From Chlorocebus sabaeus (Eukaryota; Chordata; Mammalia; Primates; Cercopithecidae), in contig NC_132910.1 of NCBI RefSeq assembly GCF_047675955.1, positions 98,250,923 through 98,314,922 on the forward strand: a stretch of 64,000 nt of DNA. Reading direction: 5' to 3'. Under the pieces are notes generated by a model that was not told the origin of the DNA, did not search any database, and worked only from the letters and a program-made list of their open reading frames with translations. Positions 57,842 to 64,000 of the stretch are shown piece by piece. How positions within the stretch are numbered: the first letter of the stretch is position 1; each line of letters starts with the position of its first letter. The translations under genes and the position numbers were made by a program.

Positions 57842-60800
57842 ATGGCAGGATCAAGTTCACACATAACAATCTTAACCTTAAATGTAAATGGACTAAATGC
57901 TCCAATTAAAAGACACAGACTGGCAAACTGGATAAAGAGTCAAGACCCATCAGTCTGCTGTATTCAGGAGACCCATCTCACACGCAGAGACATACATAGG
58001 CTCAAAATAAAGGGATGGAGGAAGATTTACCAAGCAAATGGAGAACAAAAAAAAGCAGGGGTTGCAATACTAGTCTCTGATAAAACAGACTTTAAACCAT
58101 CAAAGATCAAAAGAGACAAAGAAGGCCATTACATAATGGTAAAGGGATCAATTCAACAGGAAGAGCTAACTATCCTAAATATATATGCACCCAATACAGG
58201 AGCACCCAGATTCATAAAGCAAGTCCTTAGAGACTTACAAAGAGACTTAGACTCCCATACAATAATAATGGGAGACTTCAACACTCCACTGTCAACATTA
58301 GACAGATCAACGAGACAGAAAGTTAACAAGGATATCCAGGAATTGAACTCATCTCTGCAGCAAGCAGACCTAATAGACATCTATAGAACTCTCCACCCCA
58401 AATCAACAGAATATACATTCTTCTCAGCACCACATCATACTTACTCCAAAATTGACCATGTAATCGGAAGTAAAGCACTCCTCAGCAAATGTACAAGAAC
58501 AGAAATTATAACAAACTGTCTCTCAGACCACAGTGCAATCAAATTAGAACTCAGGACTAAGAAACTCAATCAAAACCGCTCAACTACATGGAAACTGAAC
58601 AACCTGCTCCTGAATGACTACTGGGTACATAACGAAATGAAGGCAGAAATAAAGATGTTCTTTGAAACCAATGAGAACAAAGATACAACATACCAGAATC
58701 TCTGGGACACATTTAAAGCAGTGTGTAGAGGGAAATTTATAGCACTAAATGCCCACAAGAGAAAGCAGGAAAGATCTAAAATTGACACTCTAACATCGCA
58801 ATTAAAAGAACTAGAGAAGCAAGAGCAAACACATTCAAAAGCTAGCAGAAGGCAAGAAATAACTAAGATCAGAGCAGAACTGAAGGAGATAGAGACACAA
58901 AAAACCCTCCAAAAAATCAATGAATCCAGGAGTTGGTTTTTTGAAAAGATCAACAAAATTGACAGACCACTAGCAAGACTAATAAAGAAGAAAAGAGAGA
59001 AGAATCAAATCGACGCAATTAAAAATGATAAAGGGGATATCACCACCGACCCCACAGAAATACAAACTACCATCAGAGAATACTATAAACACCTCTACGC
59101 AAATAAACTGGAAAATCTAGAAGAAATGGATAATTTCCTGGACACTTACACTCTTCCAAGACTAAACCAGGAAGAAGTTGAATCCCTGAATAGACCAATA
59201 GTAGGCTCTGAAATTGAGGCAATAATTAATAGCCTACCAACCAAAAAAAGTCCAGGACCAGATGGATTCACAGCTGAATTCTACCAGAGGTACAAGGAGG
59301 AGCTGGTACCATTCCTTCTGAAACTATTCCAATCAATAGAAAAAGAGGGAATCCTCCCTAACTCATTTTATGAGGCCAACATCATCCTGATACCAAAGCC
59401 TGGCAGAGACACAACAAAAAAAGAGAATTTTAGACCAATATCCCTGATGAACATCGATGCAAAAATCCTCAATAAAATACTGGCAAACCGGATTCAGCAA
59501 CACATCAAAAAGCTTATCCACCATGATCAAGTGGGCTTCATCCCTGGGATGCAAGGCTGGTTCAACATTCGCAAATCAATAAACATAATCCAGCATATAA
59601 ACAGAACCAAAGACAAGAACCACATCATTATCTCAATAGATGCAGAAAAGGCTTTTGACAAAATTCAACAGCCCTTCATGCTAAAAACGCTCAATAAATT
59701 CGGTATTGATGGAATGTACCTCAAAATAATAAGAGCTATTTATGACAAACCCACAGCCAATATCATACTGAATGGGCAAAAACTGGAAAAATTCCCTTTG
59801 AAAACTGGCACAAGACAGGGATGCCCTCTCTCACCACTCCTATTCAACATAGTGTTGGAAGTTCTGGCTAGGGCAATCAGGCAAGAGAAGGAAATCAAGG
59901 GGATTCAGTTAGGAAAAGAAGAAGTCAAATTGTCCCTGTTTGCAGACGACATGATTGTATATTTAGAAAACCCCATTGTCTCAGCCCAAAATCTCCTTAA
60001 GCTGATCAGCAACTTCAGCAAAGTCTCAGGATACAAAATTAATGTGCAAAAATCACAAGCATTCTTATACACCAGTGACAGTCAAACAGAGAGCCAAATC
60101 AGGAATGAACTTCCATTCACAATTGCTTCAAAGAGAATAAAATACCTAGGAATCCAACTTACAAGGGATGTAAAGGACCTCTTCAAGGAGAACTACAAAC
60201 CACTGCTCAGTGAAATCAAAGAGGACACAAACAAATGGAAGAACATACCATGCTCATGGATAGGAAGAATCAATATCGTGAAAATGGCCATACTGCCCAA
60301 GGTAATTTATAGATTCAATGCCATCCCCATCAAGCTACCAATGAGCTTCTTCACAGAACTGGAAAAAACTGCTTTAAAGTTCATATGGAACCAAAAAAGA
60401 GCCCGCATCTCCAAGACAATCCTTAGTCAAAAGAACAAAGCTGGAGGCATCACGCTACCTGACTTCAAACTATACTACAAGGCTACAGTAACCAAAACAG
60501 CATGGTACTGGTACCAAAACAGAGATATAGACCAATGGAACAGAACAGAGTCCTCAGAAATAATACCACACATCTACAGCCATCTGATCTTTGACAAACC
60601 TGAGAGAAACAAGAAATGGGGAAAGGATTCCCTATTTAATAAATGGTGCTGGGAAAACTGGCTAGCCATAAGTAGAAAGCTGAAACTGGATCCTTTCCTT
60701 ACTCCTTATACGAAAATTAATTCAAGATGGATTAGAGACTTAAATGTTAGACCTAATACCATAAAAATCCTAGAGGAAAACCTAGGTAGTACCATTCAGG

Positions 60801-61669
60801 ACATAGGCATGGGCAAAGACTTCATGTCTAAAACACCAAAAGCAACGGCAGCAAAAGCCAAAATTGACAAATGGGATCTCATCAAACTAAAGAGCTTCTG
60901 CACAGCAAAAGAAACTACCATCAGAGTGAACAGGCAACCTACAGAATGGGAGAAAATTTTTGCAATCTACTCATCTGACAAAGGGCTAATATCCAGAACC
61001 TACAAAGAACTCAAACAAATTTACAAGAAAAAAACAAACAACCCCATCCAAAAGTGGGCAAAGGATATGAACAGACATTTCTCAAAAGAAGACATTCATA
61101 CAGCCAACAGACACATGAAAAAATGCTCATCATCACTGGCCATCAGAGAAATGCAAATCAAAACCACAATGAGATACCATCTCACACCAGTTAGAATGGC
61201 GATCATTCAAAAGTCAGGAAACAACAGGTGCTGGAGAGGATGTGGAGAAATAGGAACACTTTTACACTGTTGGTGGGATTGTAAACTAGTTCAACCATTA
61301 TGGAAAACAGTATGGCGATTCCTCAAGGATCTAGAACTAGATGTACCATATGACCCAGCCATCCCATTACTGGGTATATACCCAAAGGATTATAAATTAT
61401 GCTGCTATAAGGACACATGCACACGTATGTTTATTGCAGCACTATTCACAATAGCAAAGACTTGGAATCAACCCAAATGTCCATCAGTGACAGATTGGAT
61501 TAAGAAAATGTGGCACATATACACCATGGAATACTATGCAGCCATAAAAAAGGATGAGTTTGTGTCCTTTGTAGGGACATGGATGCAGCTGGAAACCATC
61601 ATTCTTAGCAAACTATCACAAGAACAGAAAACCAAACACCGCATGTTCTCACTCGTAGGTGGGAACTGA
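57842..61669 (+). CDS. L1 ORF2p (endonuclease / reverse transcriptase), 1275 aa
   Basis: ORF2p nicks DNA and copies L1 RNA at the nick (target-primed reverse transcription). It has the human length of 1275 aa. The endonuclease domain shows the catalytic and binding residues at the usual places: N14, E43 (QETH), Y115, D145 and N147 (GDFNTPL), T192, D205 and H230 (SDHS). The Z region contains KKSPGPDGFTAEF (about 469-480). The reverse-transcriptase core has D600 in IDAEKAFDKI and FADD with D702/D703. The C-terminal Cys-rich motif C-X3-C-X7-H-X4-C (CWRGCGEIGTLLHCWWDC) is intact. It starts 63 nt after ORF1 with MAGSSSH. Translation is by reinitiation in this family. I see no disabling change. Confidence 0.96.
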   Translation: MAGSSSHITILTLNVNGLNAPIKRHRLANWIKSQDPSVCCIQETHLTRRDIHRLKIKGWRKIYQANGEQKKAGVAILVSDKTDFKPSKIKRDKEGHYIMVKGSIQQEELTILNIYAPNTGAPRFIKQVLRDLQRDLDSHTIIMGDFNTPLSTLDRSTRQKVNKDIQELNSSLQQADLIDIYRTLHPKSTEYTFFSAPHHTYSKIDHVIGSKALLSKCTRTEIITNCLSDHSAIKLELRTKKLNQNRSTTWKLNNLLLNDYWVHNEMKAEIKMFFETNENKDTTYQNLWDTFKAVCRGKFIALNAHKRKQERSKIDTLTSQLKELEKQEQTHSKASRRQEITKIRAELKEIETQKTLQKINESRSWFFEKINKIDRPLARLIKKKREKNQIDAIKNDKGDITTDPTEIQTTIREYYKHLYANKLENLEEMDNFLDTYTLPRLNQEEVESLNRPIVGSEIEAIINSLPTKKSPGPDGFTAEFYQRYKEELVPFLLKLFQSIEKEGILPNSFYEANIILIPKPGRDTTKKENFRPISLMNIDAKILNKILANRIQQHIKKLIHHDQVGFIPGMQGWFNIRKSINIIQHINRTKDKNHIIISIDAEKAFDKIQQPFMLKTLNKFGIDGMYLKIIRAIYDKPTANIILNGQKLEKFPLKTGTRQGCPLSPLLFNIVLEVLARAIRQEKEIKGIQLGKEEVKLSLFADDMIVYLENPIVSAQNLLKLISNFSKVSGYKINVQKSQAFLYTSDSQTESQIRNELPFTIASKRIKYLGIQLTRDVKDLFKENYKPLLSEIKEDTNKWKNIPCSWIGRINIVKMAILPKVIYRFNAIPIKLPMSFFTELEKTALKFIWNQKRARISKTILSQKNKAGGITLPDFKLYYKATVTKTAWYWYQNRDIDQWNRTESSEIIPHIYSHLIFDKPERNKKWGKDSLFNKWCWENWLAISRKLKLDPFLTPYTKINSRWIRDLNVRPNTIKILEENLGSTIQDIGMGKDFMSKTPKATAAKAKIDKWDLIKLKSFCTAKETTIRVNRQPTEWEKIFAIYSSDKGLISRTYKELKQIYKKKTNNPIQKWAKDMNRHFSKEDIHTANRHMKKCSSSLAIREMQIKTTMRYHLTPVRMAIIQKSGNNRCWRGCGEIGTLLHCWWDCKLVQPLWKTVWRFLKDLELDVPYDPAIPLLGIYPKDYKLCCYKDTCTRMFIAALFTIAKTWNQPKCPSVTDWIKKMWHIYTMEYYAAIKKDEFVSFVGTWMQLETIILSKLSQEQKTKHRMFSLVGGN

Positions 61670-61930
61670 ACAATGAGATCACTTGGACTTGGGAAGGGGA
61701 ACATCACACACCGGGGCCTATCATGGGGAGGGGGGAGGGGGGAGGGATTGCATTGGGAGTTATACCTGATGTAAATGACGAGTTGATGGGTGCAGCACAC
61801 CAACATGGCACAAGTATACATATGTAGCAAACCTGCACGTTGTGCACATGTACCCTACAACTTGAAGTTTAATAATAATAAATAAATTAAAAAAAAAAAA
61901 AAAAAGAAACTAAAAAAAAAAAAAAAAAAA
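61670..61930 (+). other. L1 3'UTR, polyadenylation signal and tail
   Basis: It contains the G-rich tract at 61725-61746, the GTTTAATAATAATAAATAAATT end with AATAAA at 61877 and 61881, and an A-tail of about 17 A, then GAAACT and about 18 A. The GAAACT break inside the tail is unusual. Confidence 0.9.
61725..61746 (+). other. G-quadruplex-type polypurine tract of L1
   Basis: Four G runs (4, 6, 6 and 3 G) separated by single A. It is a conserved feature of the primate L1 3'UTR and could fold into a quadruplex. Confidence 0.85.
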
Positions 61931-61944
61931 GAACAGATAAAGCT
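61931..61944. repeat. L1 target-site duplication, right copy
   Basis: GAACAGATAAAGCT directly after the A-tail, identical to 55720-55733. After it, an old MIR continues. Confidence 0.95.
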
Positions 61945-62130
61945 GTGGGCTTTCAAGGGCAAAATTAGACTCATACTTGGCTCTCTGACCTTGGGCAAAT
62001 TGCTTAATCTCTCTGAACATCTAGTTTCTCATAATATGTATGTAATAATACATCATGGGGATTACCTGAGACATGTAAGGTGCCTAACAGTACCCAGCTC
62101 CTACTAGGTATTAAACATATGTTAATTTAC
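61945..62130 (+). repeat. MIR SINE next to the L1 target site
   Basis: CTTGGCTCTCTGACCTTGGGCAAATTGCTTAATCTCTCTG and ACATGTAAGGTGCC follow MIR order. The L1 inserted at its left edge. Confidence 0.75.
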
Positions 62131-62319
62131 ATTAATTCTAAGAGTAAACCTAGGACTTCAGGTAAGTTCTCTGTTGCAACAGAAAAGTATATAATGATGG
62201 TCAACTACACCAAAAGTTAATGTAAGTTGTTGATGGAGTCTGTAAATCTGTCCTATATAATTACCATGTGCAAGCATCGTTCCTCATCAGCAACTCTTTT
62301 GAACTACTATACTGATTTT

Positions 62320-62455
62320 TCTGAGCTTCAGCTTTTCATCTGTAAATTGAGCATAATATTTGAATCAATAGTATTATGAGAATCAAAAGGATGAATGTGT
62401 GTGCATGTACTTTATAAAATCTAACATGCCATACAAATGGTAGCTATTATCTTTC
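62320..62455 (+). repeat. MIR SINE fragment
   Basis: GAGCTTCAGCTTTTCATCTGTAAATTGAGC and ATGGTAGCTATTATC resemble MIR. Confidence 0.6.
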
Positions 62456-62734
62456 ATTGACATTTAGCAGGAAGATTACATTGAGAAACCTAGTATGACT
62501 TTGCTCAGGCATGAAAGTTTCAAATATTCCAGTTGCTTAATATGTTTACAATTATTTCCTCTCATCCTTGGAATGGAGGTAGTTAGAATGGGTTTGTGAA
62601 AAACAGTGTTTTAAAATACAGATTTTTACATTCGTGCCATGATTGAGACTGTTTAAGCTACGAGTGGTATTTGCTGTGGAAATAGTTAAATAAGGTTTAG
62701 GAAAAGTTGTCATATGCTGTTTCATGTTTACATA

Positions 62735-62900
62735 GCATTTTTTAAGTTTTTAAAGTGCATGTCCATTTCCATGTCTTTTTCTTATTTGATTCCTCCAAGC
62801 GCCCTGTGAGACTGGTAGGATATATATTCTTTATTATACAGGTGATTAAGAGGTTTGCTCAACTGAATGGAGATTAGAACCCAAGATTTTGCCCTCATGC
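62735..62900 (+). repeat. MIR SINE fragment
   Basis: TTCCTCCAAGCGCCCTGTGAGACTGG and TTATACAGGTGATTAAGAGG, then GAACCCAAGATTTTG, fit the MIR core and 3' end. Confidence 0.65.
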
Positions 62901-63124
62901 AGTTATAGTTCCTTTTGGTGCCCCTCAAAGCTGTAGCAAATTCTAAGAACAGAAGAGCAAGGGTAGCTGGAGGTCCTGCAGATGGGACTGTGGGAGAACC
63001 AGCATAGAGCACAAAGCCTTGCCATCTTGACTAATACTCTGGGGGGCTCATAGTTTTGCTTCTTACTTGGTTGTCTCTAATTTCTCCTCATTGTAATGAT
63101 GACAGTTTTATCAATCAGGGGTTG

Positions 63125-63520
63125 TGTTTAGATGCTGAGAACACAAAACCCAAAATAACAGTTGACCAAGAAGGAGTTTATCTTTCTCCCATAGCAAAAA
63201 GTTCAGACATCAAGATTTAGTGGTCAAGCCAACTTAGAGGCCAGGTATCTACTGTTTTGCTGATCTTTCCTTCAGTCTGAGAAGACAGTAGCAGCAGCTC
63301 TACTTTTATATCTGATTTCCAAGCAGCAAGAAGGGAAGAACAGAAAACAACACATCGTGGGTGTGCATCAAAGGAGTGTCCCTATATTTCTCGGTAGCTT
63401 TTCCAGAAACCCATGCAATGGTTTCTATTTCATCTAATGGGTCAAAACTGTGCCAAGTGGGTATGTAGATAATTAGGCCAGGTTCCCCAGCTGCCTTAAC
63501 AAATCAAGACCTGAGTGATG
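63125..63520. repeat. Possible ancient interspersed repeat
   Basis: AACAGTTGACCAAGAAGGAGTTTATC, TCAGACATCAAG, then GCAGCAAGAAGGGAAG are similar to a common old repeat. The family is not assigned. Confidence 0.4.
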
Positions 63521-64000
63521 GTAGGGAAGATAGGAGACTGGATATTGGTTAAGCAAATATCAGACTATCATGGCAGTGTACTAATACTACTACCTTTTAA
63601 AAGCGTTATCCTCTTTGAATATGCACTCAAGAAAGGTAACCACTCCCCTAATACACTGCTTTTCTATTTTTCTGGGCACACTGTCTTTCTGGACACAGAA
63701 AATGACCCTTAAAAAAGAGCCCCCATTCCGGAAGATTTGAATATTTTATTTCTTCTCTCAATCATTACTCCGAAGTCATATCCCAGCTAGCCCAATGACT
63801 ATGAGAGGTTAAAGAACTCCCAATTCTTTGAGCTAGATTAGCGAGTTATCAAAACTGCCCCAGAATATTTTTGAATGGCTCAGCCAATCATGTGAGTCTA
63901 TTATAGGCTTCCCAGACTTAATGTTATATGTTTCAGGTTGAGCCAGCATTACCCTTCCAGGCGCTGTTTTTAATCAGTTTTATTTGGACATTAGCTGATC

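Larger units (their letters stand above)
55734..61930 (+). mobile_element. Full-length LINE-1 with both ORFs intact
   Basis: A non-LTR retrotransposon of about 6.2 kb: 5'UTR 55734-56761, ORF1 56762-57778, 63-nt spacer, ORF2 57842-61669, then a 3'UTR and a tail with an internal GAAACT interruption. A perfect target duplication, (A)GAACAGATAAAGCT, lies at 55719/55720-55733 and 61930/61931-61944. The 5' flank TT/AGAA agrees with the L1 endonuclease preference TTTT/AA read on the other strand. It is in the same direction as EDNRA, in intron 5. The body resembles the L1PA-like lineage, with few apparent disablements, so I infer a recent insertion. Activity itself cannot be seen. Confidence 0.97.
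54946..64000 (+). other. EDNRA: EDNRA intron 5 (start only)
   Basis: Begins with donor GTAAATCC and does not end inside the window. It is dominated by the full-length L1 at 55734-61930. The flanking parts hold faint ancient repeats: 55200-55680 looks like an old interspersed repeat I cannot name, MIR pieces lie between 61945 and 62900, and a possible ancient element lies at 63125-63520. No exon was recognised. Confidence 0.8.

Noticed and set aside
58153..59554. Minus-strand frames inside ORF2
   Set aside because: They are shadows of the ORF2 coding frame.

Overview
This is nuclear DNA from an Old World monkey. It carries the 5' half of one gene, EDNRA (endothelin receptor type A), on the + strand, with its promoter and CpG island, the non-coding first exon, and the coding segments of exons 2 to 5. 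The primate call rests on the near-human EDNRA protein and on dense Alu and L1 content. The Old World monkey call rests on an antisense AluY copy (18038-18335) with variants I associate with cercopithecid AluYR, and on a young L1 that keeps an old 5'UTR segment lost from the youngest human L1s. The exact species cannot be read from the sequence.

Layout. 1-378: TATA-less promoter with a GC box. 379-809: exon 1, entirely 5'UTR, in a CpG island running to about 1060. 810-5131: intron 1. 5132-5622: exon 2, with the ATG at 5203 and receptor residues 1-140. 5623-39481: the very long intron 2. 39482-39609: exon 3. 39610-51438: intron 3. 51439-51637: exon 4. 51638-54792: intron 4. 54793-54945: exon 5. 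54946-64000: part of intron 5. The four coding segments join in frame to give 300 codons, signal peptide through TM5 and part of the third intracellular loop. TM6, TM7 and the C-tail (later exons) lie beyond the window. No other functional host gene was found on either strand.

The introns are filled by retroposons and DNA-transposon fossils: about sixteen Alu or Alu-monomer copies, several MIR, L2 and old L1 pieces, a MaLR-type LTR and another ERV-type LTR, MER1A and other hAT-type elements, and a GTF2F2 processed pseudogene nested in an old L1. The outstanding element is a full-length L1 (55734-61930) in intron 5, in the same orientation as EDNRA. Both of its ORFs are uninterrupted (338 and 1275 codons), the endonuclease and reverse-transcriptase catalytic residues and the C-terminal Cys motif are present, and a perfect 14-15 bp target-site duplication flanks it. 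It looks recent and potentially active.

Other structure not explained by ordinary annotation includes a perfect 54-bp tandem duplication in intron 2, a pair of roughly 77-bp inverted repeats 2.4 kb apart in intron 3, a purine-rich GGAGAT-like tract just upstream of exon 2, a 37-A run inside an LTR, and several perfect hairpins. I saw no evidence of a wholly new gene system; the window is an ordinary receptor locus with an unusually intact mobile element.
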